Shown one piece after another: positions 1 to 5,752 of a DNA stretch of 7,953 nt. The notes beneath the pieces were generated by a model. It saw only the letters and a list, made by a program, of their open reading frames with translations, ran no database searches and was not told the origin of the DNA. The stretch covers positions 1-7,953 of the forward strand of contig CALKYB010000054.1 of the NCBI GenBank assembly GCA_938003565.1, read 5' to 3'. Position numbers and translations under genes: made by a program. How positions within the stretch are numbered: position 1 is the stretch's first letter; every line of letters begins with the position of its first letter. This stretch comes from an uncultured bacterium (GTDB lineage: Bacteria > Bdellovibrionota_C > UBA2361 > SZUA-149 > CALKYB01).

Positions 1-1
1 G

Positions 2-193
2 ATTCTAAGCTGTGAAAATGTTCATTTGTTTAGGGCTAGCTGTCCTTGCTCCCAAGATGTTTTAGGCCCGGCCGAAGAATGTTGGGAGAAGAGTAAATGT
101 ATGAGTCAGATTCAGCCGAGCTCTATTTTGTCTAAAGTGGATTGCATATTGCTTGAAGATAAAATTGCAGTTAAGAAAAAATTGAAGGTTTAG
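2..193 (+). CDS. C-terminal part of a Cys-rich hypothetical protein (5' end outside window)
   Basis: An open frame runs without a stop from the window edge (frame starting at base 2) to a TAG at 191-193. It gives about 63 residues and is cut at its 5' end. Six cysteines occur in the piece (CEN, CPC, ECW, KCM and DCI contexts), and it ends in a basic tail, VKKKLKV. The even number of cysteines would suit a disulfide-containing exported protein, but no signal peptide can be seen because the start is missing. It is the only plus-strand gene candidate with any support, and it converges on the M23 peptidase gene with about 15 nt between the two stops. An internal ATG at 101 would give only 30 residues. 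I do not recognise the family. Chance openness over 64 codons is possible, so confidence is modest. Confidence 0.4.
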   Translation: MLSCENVHLFRASCPCSQDVLGPAEECWEKSKCMSQIQPSSILSKVDCILLEDKIAVKKKLKV

Positions 194-208
194 CGGGTAG
201 AAACCGGT

Positions 209-1219
209 TTAAGATGCCTTTTGGTTTTCTGTTTCTAGTAAATTAATGAATCTTCTGAATTCAGCAAATCTCAGGGGATCGCGATGAACTTTTTCTAACC
301 TTACCTCGTAGTGAAGGTGAGGCCCCGTAGAGCGGCCTGTGGATCCCAGCTGTCCTACTTGTTGCCCCCTGCAGACCTCTTCATTTTTTTTCACCGTAAC
401 TTTGTCTAAATGGCCAAACAAAGTTTCAAAGCCGTTGTCGTGTTTGATAACAACAGCGTTGCCGTACCCTCCATATCGACCAGCCCGGGTGACGACTCCT
501 GGGGCTGTAGCTTTTACAACGGCTAATCGCTCCCCAGCAATGTCGATTCCCTTATGGGCTGTTCGACGACCCGAAAAGGGAGAATTACGATATCCAAAGC
601 CAGATGTTAACCGACCAACTGTGGGCAATCCCAGAGGCAAGCCGCTTAACAATTCTAATTTTAGGTTCAGGTCTTCGAGCAGAGATGCGTTTGAGTCTCT
701 TTTTAAAAATCTCTCAAATACTGAGAAGTCTGAGCTAGTGGCTGAAGTTTTTTTTTTAGCCTCTTCGCTAGACGGTTTGGGGTCAATGTTTTCTGCTGAA
801 AGGTCTTTCTTCTCAGACTCAGTGTTGTTGGTTTCGTCCCCTCCTCGGGCCATATCTTCTGCGTTCTGAACATTCTCTTCAAACATTTGAGAGCCTACGC
901 CTTCAATCTCGAGTAGAACTGCTTCTATAGCATCTGACTTATCTCGCAATTCTTTCTCATAATCCTGAACCTTACTAATCTCAGCAGCTAACTCCGAAAC
1001 TCTACTCTCAACATCACTCCCTGAGTATATGCTATCTCCGGATTTAACATTCATGTTAGGAAAAAATAGGCTTACTAGTGGTAAAACACAAAGACCAAAC
1101 CCTGCGCCGAATACTCCAATTAGAAAAGATCTAAAGCCACGCTTTAGAGAACTGTCCTCAGAAGACCTCTTGTCTGTGTGCTCTGAAGAAATGAGTTTTT
1201 TATTGCTTGAAAGAGTCAT
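209..1219 (-). CDS. Membrane-anchored M23 (LytM-type) peptidoglycan endopeptidase
   Basis: This is a 336-aa Zn-metallopeptidase of the M23 family, which cleaves cross-linking peptides of peptidoglycan in the periplasm. Visible order: a short basic cytoplasmic N-terminus; one membrane segment at about residues 32-54; a coiled-coil-like stretch at about 68-118; a low-complexity acidic/lysine linker at about 120-165; and the catalytic domain at about 200-318. The metal ligands H222 and D226 (HKGID), catalytic-type H270 (FGHL) and H301/H303 (GPHLHYE) are all present, so it should be active rather than a degenerate EnvC/NlpD-like activator. I chose the ATG at 1219, 1 nt after the recN stop (TGA-A-ATG). 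The longer TTG start at 1276 would overlap recN and lacks a ribosome binding site. No good Shine-Dalgarno precedes 1219 either, so reinitiation after recN is likely. It is the last gene of nadK-recN-M23. Confidence 0.9.
   Translation of the reverse strand: MTLSSNKKLISSEHTDKRSSEDSSLKRGFRSFLIGVFGAGFGLCVLPLVSLFFPNMNVKSGDSIYSGSDVESRVSELAAEISKVQDYEKELRDKSDAIEAVLLEIEGVGSQMFEENVQNAEDMARGGDETNNTESEKKDLSAENIDPKPSSEEAKKKTSATSSDFSVFERFLKRDSNASLLEDLNLKLELLSGLPLGLPTVGRLTSGFGYRNSPFSGRRTAHKGIDIAGERLAVVKATAPGVVTRAGRYGGYGNAVVIKHDNGFETLFGHLDKVTVKKNEEVCRGQQVGQLGSTGRSTGPHLHYEVRLEKVHRDPLRFAEFRRFINLLETENQKAS
748..757 (-). repeat. A10 homopolymer inside the M23 peptidase linker
   Basis: Ten consecutive T on the plus strand are ten A in the coding strand of the M23 gene. 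They encode the KKK of the low-complexity linker (about residues 155-157) just before the catalytic domain. Runs of this length are prone to replication and transcriptional slippage, and a shift here would remove the whole catalytic domain. The run is seen directly; any functional slippage is inference. Confidence 0.9.
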
Positions 1220-1220
1220 T

Positions 1221-2885
1221 TCACAAGTTAACCTGATGTTTATTACTACTCTCAATAAGTTCTTTAGCGGAATCAATAAAATTACCGGACACGTTTTTGC
1301 CCGCCAACATTCTGGCCACCTCTCCTACCCGCTCAACTTCAATAAGATCTTTGGCGAAAGCTGAAGTTCTTCCCGATTCAGTCTTTTTAGAAACATAGTG
1401 ATGCTTATCTGCAAAAGCTGCTACCTGGGGTGAATGAGTTACTAAGATGACCTGAGACTTAGAAGAGACTACTTTAAGCTTTTCGCCAATAGTGTAGGCT
1501 ACGGCACCACCGACTCCGCTATCGACTTCGTCAAAGACTTGTAATACGGCAGAGCTTTTTGAGTTTAAAAGAGTCTTTAGTATTAAAACTACTCTGGATA
1601 GCTCCCCTCCTGAGGCGACTTTCTGCAGTGGTCTGAAGGGTTCTCCAGGGTTGGCAGCTAAAAGAAATTCGACAGAATCTATTCCCTCAGGGCTCGGATT
1701 TCCTTTGCTAAGCTCAACTTTAAAGCGAGCTTTCTTCATATCTAGATTTTTCAATTCCGTATCAACTGCGGTCGACAGAGCTTTGGAAATCTTTTGTCTA
1801 TTCTTGGTAAGCTTAGTTTGGGCTAGCGTAAGCTTTTCTAAAGCAGCGTCTTCTTTTCTCCTAAGAGTCTCAGCGTTTTGCTCACCAGACTCGAGAAGCT
1901 CGAGTTCGCTTGAAATTAGCTCAAGGTAGGTCGCTAGTTCGTTGACGTCTTTGCCATACTTTCTCTCCAGTCGTACTATCTCAGTAAAGCGTTGGCGCAT
2001 AGTTTCCAGGGTTTCAGGATCTAAGCTAAGGCTGTCCCCTGCAGCTCGCAGCTCTCCTACAGCTTCTCCCAATTGTAGTTCAGCTGATTCTACCAAATTA
2101 GCAGCTTCCTTAAACGCTTCAGAGTTGGAAGCGGACTCTCGTAGCTCACGCAGGTAGCGGGAGAGTTGAATTACGATGCCACTTTCGGAATCTAGGAGCT
2201 CTAAACCTTTGGCGGCAGTTTGGGATAGAGATTCAACACTTTCTTGTTGTTTGAGGGTGTCTTCAAGTTCTGTCTTTTCATTTTTTGTTAAGCAAAAAGC
2301 ATCGAGCTCTTCTTTCTCAAAGGCTATACGCCTTAAATACTCATCTTTCTCTTTGGATCTATCCTCCAGCTCTTTTCTTTTAGTGTTTAGCTCCTTCCAA
2401 TCTTGGTAAGCTCGAGTGACCTCTTCAAGAATCTTTCGGTCAACGCCAAAGCTATCTAACAAACTACGATAGTTTTTGGTGTCCAAGAGAGTTTGTTGGT
2501 AGTGCTGGCCTGAGAAATCAATTAACTGCTCACCAATTCTTTTTAACTCGGCTTGGGAAACAATATTGCCGCAAACATAAATCTTCCCCCGTCCGGACTT
2601 AGAGATTTTTCTTCTAATTACTAATTCTCCGTCTCCTGCGTCATTGACCCCCAAACTCTCCATTAGTTTAGGCTCCAACTCAAACATTCCTTGAATCTCG
2701 CAGGACTCTGCTCCATTTCTCACCAGTTCACTACTGGCTCTACCACCGGAGAGTAGCTCAATGGCTTTTAGGGTTATGGATTTGCCTGCCCCAGTCTCGC
2801 CAGTGATGATATTTAGACCTTCGTTGAATTCAATTTCAACGTCATCAAAAATCGCAATATTCTTCATCTTCAGTAGACTTAACAC
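1221..2885 (-). CDS. recN: DNA repair protein RecN (SMC-like ATPase)
   Basis: This is a 554-aa cytoplasmic SMC-like ATPase that acts early in RecA-dependent double-strand-break repair. The length matches the usual RecN of about 550 residues. Walker A is GETGAGKS at residues 29-36, and the Q-loop (SGQH) is near 125-128. Two long helical arms follow at roughly 150-220 and 295-375, flanking a central region. The ABC signature ASGGELSR is at 424-431, Walker B with catalytic glutamate (FDEVD) at 451-455, and the H-loop (VTHSPQVA) near 482-489. All catalytic motifs are intact. The start is GTG at 2885, which overlaps the nadK stop by one base (TAGTG) and is preceded by a strong GGAGGAG at a good distance. 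It is translationally coupled to nadK upstream, and M23 follows 1 nt after its stop. I saw no SOS (LexA) box that would give it independent control. Confidence 0.97.
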   Translation of the reverse strand: MLSLLKMKNIAIFDDVEIEFNEGLNIITGETGAGKSITLKAIELLSGGRASSELVRNGAESCEIQGMFELEPKLMESLGVNDAGDGELVIRRKISKSGRGKIYVCGNIVSQAELKRIGEQLIDFSGQHYQQTLLDTKNYRSLLDSFGVDRKILEEVTRAYQDWKELNTKRKELEDRSKEKDEYLRRIAFEKEELDAFCLTKNEKTELEDTLKQQESVESLSQTAAKGLELLDSESGIVIQLSRYLRELRESASNSEAFKEAANLVESAELQLGEAVGELRAAGDSLSLDPETLETMRQRFTEIVRLERKYGKDVNELATYLELISSELELLESGEQNAETLRRKEDAALEKLTLAQTKLTKNRQKISKALSTAVDTELKNLDMKKARFKVELSKGNPSPEGIDSVEFLLAANPGEPFRPLQKVASGGELSRVVLILKTLLNSKSSAVLQVFDEVDSGVGGAVAYTIGEKLKVVSSKSQVILVTHSPQVAAFADKHHYVSKKTESGRTSAFAKDLIEVERVGEVARMLAGKNVSGNFIDSAKELIESSNKHQVNL

Positions 2886-3820
2886 TAGCTCTCCTCCGAA
2901 TTTAAATTATTATTTTTGGGACCTGAAGATGCCCAGCTTAGTTTTTCTCCAAGAATATCGTAGTAAGATCGGCCTGGAGATCTTGCTACAGCATAGGAAA
3001 AGTTTGAAGTGGTAACTTCGATAGTATCGCCGGCATGTATTTCCATACCTTCCTGGCCATCTACGGTTAGGAAGAAAGAATCGCTCCTACCATGTTCCTT
3101 GCCAATAACTAAAGAGAGTTTTGAGTCTCCGGGGAGCACTAGCGGCCTTACGGTTAAGGAGTGTGGGCAAATTGGAGTCATTAAGAGAGCCTGAACGGCA
3201 GGGTGTACAATTGACCCCCCAGCAGCTAGGGAGTAGGCCGTTGATCCACCAGGGGTAGCAACTATCAATCCGTCTCCTCTAATTCGCGCTGCCGGACAGT
3301 CGTCAATAGTCACTTTAACCGGAAATATCCGCGCCAAAGCTTCCTTGGTGACTACGATATCATTCATGGCAAAAAAGGAGTTAACTTGTTTTTGGTTTCT
3401 GTAAATCTTAGTTTCAAGTAGGTAGCGTCGCTCAAGTGGTGTTGTCCCTGCTAAAACAGATTTCAAGACCGATATGACCTCACTTTTGGAAATCTCAGTT
3501 AGAAATCCAAGAGAGCCCATATTAACTCCAATGACTGTTTTAGGCGTTGGGTCTGGGTGTCTGGCCACGCTGATAAACGTTCCATCCCCTCCCAGAACAA
3601 CAATTGGATCGCAGCGGGAAGTAAACTCAGACCGGGGCAAGGAAGGAAGTGCTTGTGTCCAAGCGTTGTTCTCAGGAGATAGTGCCGTGTCATCGACTAT
3701 TTGATCATCGACAAAGAAGCTAATCGACTGTGCTTGAAGCCAGTCAATCAACTGCTTAGCCAGCTCTATTGCATACGGCTCACTTGGCTTAGCTACTATT
3801 CCTACACTTTGAACTTCCAT
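2885..3820 (-). CDS. nadK: NAD kinase (ATP-NAD kinase)
   Basis: This 311-aa cytoplasmic enzyme phosphorylates NAD to NADP. The phosphate-donor motif GGDGT is at residues 77-81. NMGSLGFL is at about 100-107, the NAD-binding ND pair (AMNDIVV) at 153-154, the glycine-rich GDGLIVATPGGSTAY at 182-196, and the C-terminal VDGQ at about 253-256. The family consensus in the glycine-rich block is usually TPTGSTAY. Here the middle Thr is Gly (residue 191), a small oddity next to the active site. The ATG at 3820 has AGGAG only 3 nt upstream, a tight but usable spacing. It is the first gene of nadK-recN-M23. The N-terminus (VGIVAKP) differs from the enteric form (IGLIGRP-like), which hints at a non-enteric lineage. 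I have no doubt about the family. Confidence 0.97.
   Translation of the reverse strand: MEVQSVGIVAKPSEPYAIELAKQLIDWLQAQSISFFVDDQIVDDTALSPENNAWTQALPSLPRSEFTSRCDPIVVLGGDGTFISVARHPDPTPKTVIGVNMGSLGFLTEISKSEVISVLKSVLAGTTPLERRYLLETKIYRNQKQVNSFFAMNDIVVTKEALARIFPVKVTIDDCPAARIRGDGLIVATPGGSTAYSLAAGGSIVHPAVQALLMTPICPHSLTVRPLVLPGDSKLSLVIGKEHGRSDSFFLTVDGQEGMEIHAGDTIEVTTSNFSYAVARSPGRSYYDILGEKLSWASSGPKNNNLNSEES
2891..2897 (-). promoter_or_regulatory. Ribosome binding site deciding the GTG start of recN
   Basis: The coding strand reads GGAGGAG inside the last codons of nadK, 5-7 nt before the GTG at 2885. This near-perfect Shine-Dalgarno supports the GTG start. The next in-frame candidate is an ATG six codons downstream. 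Confidence 0.85.
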
Positions 3821-3925
3821 ACACTCCTATTCGCAATACCAATCACCTCGTTATCGGAGAACATTTAGCTCATGGTTTAGTTTTCTGCTTTTTGGGCTGA
3901 GAACGCTAGCAGTGACCTGCTTGTA

Positions 3926-3953
3926 ATTCTATAGCACAAAACCCCGGTTTTAA
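3926..3953 (-). promoter_or_regulatory. Weak candidate promoter for nadK-recN-M23
   Basis: On the minus strand a TAGAAT (-10, 5/6 to consensus) lies at 3926-3931. It is preceded by TTAAAA at 3948-3953 with 16-bp spacing, and a TG motif (TGCTATAGAAT) sits near the -10. The predicted start would be near 3919, giving a leader of about 99 nt. The -35 is poor and overlaps a hairpin, so this is only the best candidate in the 176-nt gap. Confidence 0.25.
3938..3951 (-). terminator. Possible weak terminator hairpin after the lipoprotein gene
   Basis: AAAACC and GGTTTT flank two C residues in a symmetric 14-mer, 46-59 nt past the lipoprotein stop. With a 4-nt loop it forms an AAAAC/GTTTT stem whose T residues double as a short U-tract. 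It is short and AT-rich, so termination is uncertain. The same sequence may simply belong to the nadK promoter spacer. Confidence 0.3.
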
Positions 3954-3996
3954 CTCGAGAAGTTTTGTAAGGGTTGTCTCAGTTTACTAGGAATTT

Positions 3997-4542
3997 TTAA
4001 GGAGTGATAGGAGTAAACTCACGAAATCTCTTTCTAAAGATAAGGGCGTTTAGTCTCCCAGGGATTGAAACCAAGCCTCTGAAGCCTTTCTTTAGATATT
4101 TAGCTGGGGTTCTGGGCATAAGGTCAGTCGGGTAAACTGCTCCGAAACCAGACGCCTCTAGCCCCGCATTGCTTAATAAATAGACTCCGTAGGGAGGAAA
4201 AGATACGGCTGTTCCGATGTTAAAAATAGCTGTTCCAACACCGTGTCCAAAAAACCAACCCTTGGTGAGTCGGGACATTTCAGCCTTATACTCTTCGGGT
4301 GTAGGGGGATTCTCGGTACCGTTTATGAGGCCTAATACGCGCTTTCCCCCTGAGTAAGATGGATATGCTCTTTGATGGAAGCTGTTACTGAGGCTCTGCT
4401 CAGGGGTGGACCTTGCGTATATGGGGGCGGATTCTAAAAGGTTATCAACAGCCACTTGGGATGGCGCTAAGGTGCTGCAAGCTGAGAGGTAGGAGGAGGC
4501 TAAAATGAGAGCGATTAAGGTTGAGTGTTTCTTCTGTTTCAT
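3997..4542 (-). CDS. Small lipoprotein of unknown function
   Basis: A 181-aa protein has a clear lipoprotein signal: basic MKQKK, a hydrophobic stretch, then the lipobox LSAC with the lipidated cysteine at residue 22. The +2 residue is Ser, which by the Lol rule of enteric bacteria favours the outer membrane. Mature residues 23-90 are polar. Residues about 97-132 are glycine-rich and hydrophobic (GHGVGTAIFNIGTA and PPYGVYLLSNAGL), followed by a basic C-terminus (FRKRFREF). The hydrophobic block looks like a conserved module I have seen in small lipoproteins, but I cannot name a family. The ATG at 4542 follows GGGGAG with 7-nt spacing. It has gaps of 176 nt before nadK and 232 nt behind the 100-aa gene, so it is probably a single-gene unit. 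Confidence 0.8.
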   Translation of the reverse strand: MKQKKHSTLIALILASSYLSACSTLAPSQVAVDNLLESAPIYARSTPEQSLSNSFHQRAYPSYSGGKRVLGLINGTENPPTPEEYKAEMSRLTKGWFFGHGVGTAIFNIGTAVSFPPYGVYLLSNAGLEASGFGAVYPTDLMPRTPAKYLKKGFRGLVSIPGRLNALIFRKRFREFTPITP

Positions 4543-4690
4543 TTAAGTGCTCCCCCCGAAGAAGCAGATTGTTTTTGTGCTTGAGTTAAGCAAGCAGTAT
4601 GTAGAAGCAAAAAAAATTTGCGCGTCAGTGTTTATAAGAAAAAGTCTATAGAGACTCTGTGATTCGAACAGTTATTAACAGGGTAGCTAA

Positions 4691-4718
4691 AAGATTTGTT
4701 TTAGAAAACAGAAATCTT
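4691..4718 (-). terminator. AT-rich hairpin downstream of the 100-aa gene, possible terminator
   Basis: AAGATTT (4691-4697) pairs with AAATCTT (4712-4718), and inside it GTTTT (4698-4702) pairs with AAAAC (4705-4709), with a 2-nt bulge on one side. On the minus strand the stem runs into TTTTAGC. It lies 57-84 nt after the stop of the 100-aa gene. The stem is long but low in GC and the U-tract is short, so it is a weak terminator or a 3'-end stabiliser. The rest of the gap 4543-4774 shows no gene. It holds a T8 run on the minus strand and a CTAGATCTAG palindrome. Confidence 0.4.
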
Positions 4719-4774
4719 CACTTGATAATGTTTGGGCCTAGATCTAGAGAGAATGTGAGGTGGTTTGCAAAGTC

Positions 4775-5077
4775 TTAGGCAGATTCCGCGTAGCCGCGAT
4801 CCTGAAGAAGCCTATCTAGTTGGTTTAGGTTCGATTCTACATCTTCTAGGTGACTATATCGCCAGACATCAAAGAAGTCGGAGACAGTGACCTTTCTAAC
4901 CTCAAGTTCTTTTGCGAGGCGAAGCACTAAGTGAATTTGGTCACGATTAAGATTTTCCAAACTCTCCCACCATTCCTTTGCTGGGCCTTCTGCGTTAGTG
5001 AGACCAATATGATTTTTGACTTCGTCCAGACGTTTCTGAATGATTTTTTGGGCGTGGTTTGTTGGACGAGGTTGCAT
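4775..5077 (-). CDS. Hypothetical 100-aa helical protein, putatively leaderless and DnaA-box flanked
   Basis: A 100-aa soluble, charged protein with no signal peptide or membrane segment. It appears all-helical: HAQKIIQKRLDEVKNHI (about 8-24), an aromatic turn with WWESLENL (36-43), DQIHLVLRLAKELEVRK (46-62), FFDVWRYSHLEDVESNL (68-84), and a last helix QLDRLLQDRG. I do not recognise the family. An in-frame TAG lies close upstream, so the ATG at 5077 is the only reasonable start. It has no Shine-Dalgarno. Instead, a -35/-10 pair sits so close that transcription is predicted to begin at the ATG itself. Three DnaA-box-like 9-mers lie just upstream of that promoter. The context suggests, without proving it, expression tied to DnaA activity. 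An 87-aa frame at 4927-5190 overlaps it but starts at TTG and looks less protein-like. Confidence 0.7.
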   Translation of the reverse strand: MQPRPTNHAQKIIQKRLDEVKNHIGLTNAEGPAKEWWESLENLNRDQIHLVLRLAKELEVRKVTVSDFFDVWRYSHLEDVESNLNQLDRLLQDRGYAESA

Positions 5078-5083
5078 GATCCG

Positions 5084-5112
5084 AATATCTGAAGAAGCTC
5101 GCTTCTAGTCAA
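5084..5112 (-). promoter_or_regulatory. Candidate leaderless promoter of the 100-aa gene
   Basis: The minus strand has TTGACT (-35, 5/6, at 5107-5112), a 17-bp spacer, and GATATT (-10, 4/6, at 5084-5089). Counting six bases from the -10 places +1 on 5077, the A of the ATG. The spacer contains an inverted repeat AGAAG-CGAG-CTTCT, which could be an operator. The hexamers and spacing are seen; the start site is inferred. Confidence 0.5.
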
Positions 5113-5116
5113 TAGA

Positions 5117-5149
5117 TGGGGATAAATATTTGGATAATGTTGTGGATAA
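5117..5149 (-). promoter_or_regulatory. Three tandem DnaA-box-like 9-mers with a 12-bp period
   Basis: On the minus strand, TTATCCACA (5141-5149, perfect fit to TTATNCACA), TTATCCAAA (5129-5137, one mismatch) and TTATCCCCA (5117-5125, one mismatch) lie head-to-tail. Each is separated from the next by exactly 3 bp. The nearest box ends 4 bp upstream of the -35 of the 100-aa gene, so box centres fall at about -44, -56 and -68. This suits DnaA acting on that promoter. A replication origin or another iteron-binding protein is the alternative. Confidence 0.6.
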
Positions 5150-5260
5150 ATTCTGGTCGTAGGAGATTCAAGAGAGAAAGGTAAGCTCAACTCTAGGTTT
5201 TCTGAGGGAGGTGGCTTTCGCCCGAAAGTTATTAACTGTTAAGAAGATTAAAATTCTAAC

Positions 5261-5518
5261 CTAGCCTTGATTGAAACAGCGTTCTAGGCGAACACGATAT
5301 CGTTTGTTTCCAACCCAGCGCGCGTGGGGTCGAACTGGTCGCCCACACACGTTGAACGATAGATTTTCCAACGCCTGACGGTAGCCACCCTCTCGTGCCG
5401 GGGCTCTACGGCGGAATTGGGCAAACAATCTACGCTGATCATCATCGTTTGGATTCTCAAGCACTACAGTGATTGTAACCTCACCAAAATTTACGCTTCT
5501 TTTAACCTTTGTTAACAT
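5261..5518 (-). CDS. Small strongly basic hypothetical protein (85 aa)
   Basis: An 85-aa protein with 18 Lys/Arg against 8 Asp/Glu, so about +10 net. An N-terminal beta-like part (VKRSVNFGEVTITVVLENP) is followed by an acidic turn (NDDDQ). An arginine-rich segment comes next (RRLFAQFRRRAPAREGG), and then a C-terminal part with two cysteines (C58, C81), GRPVRPHARWVG and KRYRVRLERC. There is no signal peptide or membrane segment. I do not recognise it. The charge and size would suit a nucleic-acid- or ribosome-binding protein, which is inference only. The ATG at 5518 has AAGGAGGAG ending 8 nt upstream, the strongest ribosome binding site in the window, so high translation is expected. It has its own promoter and a long structured leader, and lies 183 nt before the 100-aa gene. 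Confidence 0.75.
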   Translation of the reverse strand: MLTKVKRSVNFGEVTITVVLENPNDDDQRRLFAQFRRRAPAREGGYRQALENLSFNVCGRPVRPHARWVGNKRYRVRLERCFNQG

Positions 5519-5526
5519 AAACCTTT

Positions 5527-5574
5527 CTCCTCCTTAACAGTTAGTCAAAGCACTAAAAAGAAGTGCTTTGATTA
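5527..5574 (-). promoter_or_regulatory. Leader hairpin next to a strong Shine-Dalgarno of the 85-aa gene
   Basis: TCAAAGCAC (5545-5553) and GTGCTTTGA (5563-5571) are perfect 9-bp arms around a 9-nt loop. The arms extend to 12 pairs if one G-T is allowed (5542-5574). The AAGGAGGAG ribosome binding site (5527-5535) starts 6 nt after the stem. No U-tract follows, so it is not an ordinary terminator. A role in translation control or mRNA stability is inferred. Confidence 0.55.
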
Positions 5575-5609
5575 GCTATCAAAGAATTGAGCTTTGGGGA
5601 TTGGTCCCA

Positions 5610-5640
5610 CCGACTAAACCCAACTACTTAAAACCCGACT
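5610..5640 (-). repeat. Imperfect direct repeats at the start of the 85-aa gene transcript
   Basis: Reading the minus strand, AGTCGGGTTTTA (5629-5640) is followed 15 bp on by AGTTGGGTTTA (5615-5625) and then a third GTCGG (5610-5614). They span the predicted transcription start at about 5634 and could be an operator or a leader-RNA element. The repeats are seen; function is unknown. Confidence 0.4.
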
Positions 5641-5669
5641 ATTTTACCAGCAAATCGCCACAAAATCAA
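5641..5669 (-). promoter_or_regulatory. Strong candidate promoter of the 85-aa gene
   Basis: On the minus strand TTGATT (5664-5669), a 17-bp spacer and TAAAAT (5641-5646) form a sigma70-type promoter. A TGG directly before the hexamer gives an extended -10. The predicted start near 5634 gives a 116-nt leader before the ATG at 5518. Confidence 0.6.
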
Positions 5670-5752
5670 TTTAACTAACACCTCATCTTTAGCTAAAAAT
5701 AAAATTTGGAATGAGAAAGAACTGATCTCTTGCTTTGCGAAATCAATTCTTC

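Noticed and set aside
339..869. 176-codon plus-strand frame antisense to the M23 gene
   Set aside because: It lies entirely inside a well-supported gene with intact catalytic motifs, and its product has no recognisable domain and an odd Ser/Pro/Arg composition typical of antisense frames.
1220..1276. 19-codon N-terminal extension of the M23 gene from a TTG
   Set aside because: It would overlap recN, has no ribosome binding site, and the ATG right after the recN stop gives a cleaner cytoplasm-membrane-periplasm topology.
4601..4625. GCAAA-A5-TTTGC with an A8/T8 run as a terminator
   Set aside because: The stem is only 5 bp and AT-rich, and the T-run lies inside the stem-loop rather than after it.
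4927..5190. 87-codon minus-strand frame spanning the DnaA-box region
   Set aside because: It starts at TTG without a ribosome binding site and overlaps the 100-aa gene. Its IYPQ-HYPN-IYPH peptide is just the translation of the 12-bp DNA repeats.
5201..5240. CTTTC-GCCC-GAAAG hairpin downstream of the 85-aa gene as a terminator
   Set aside because: The stem is only 5-6 bp, and the minus-strand sequence after it is C-rich, with no U-tract.
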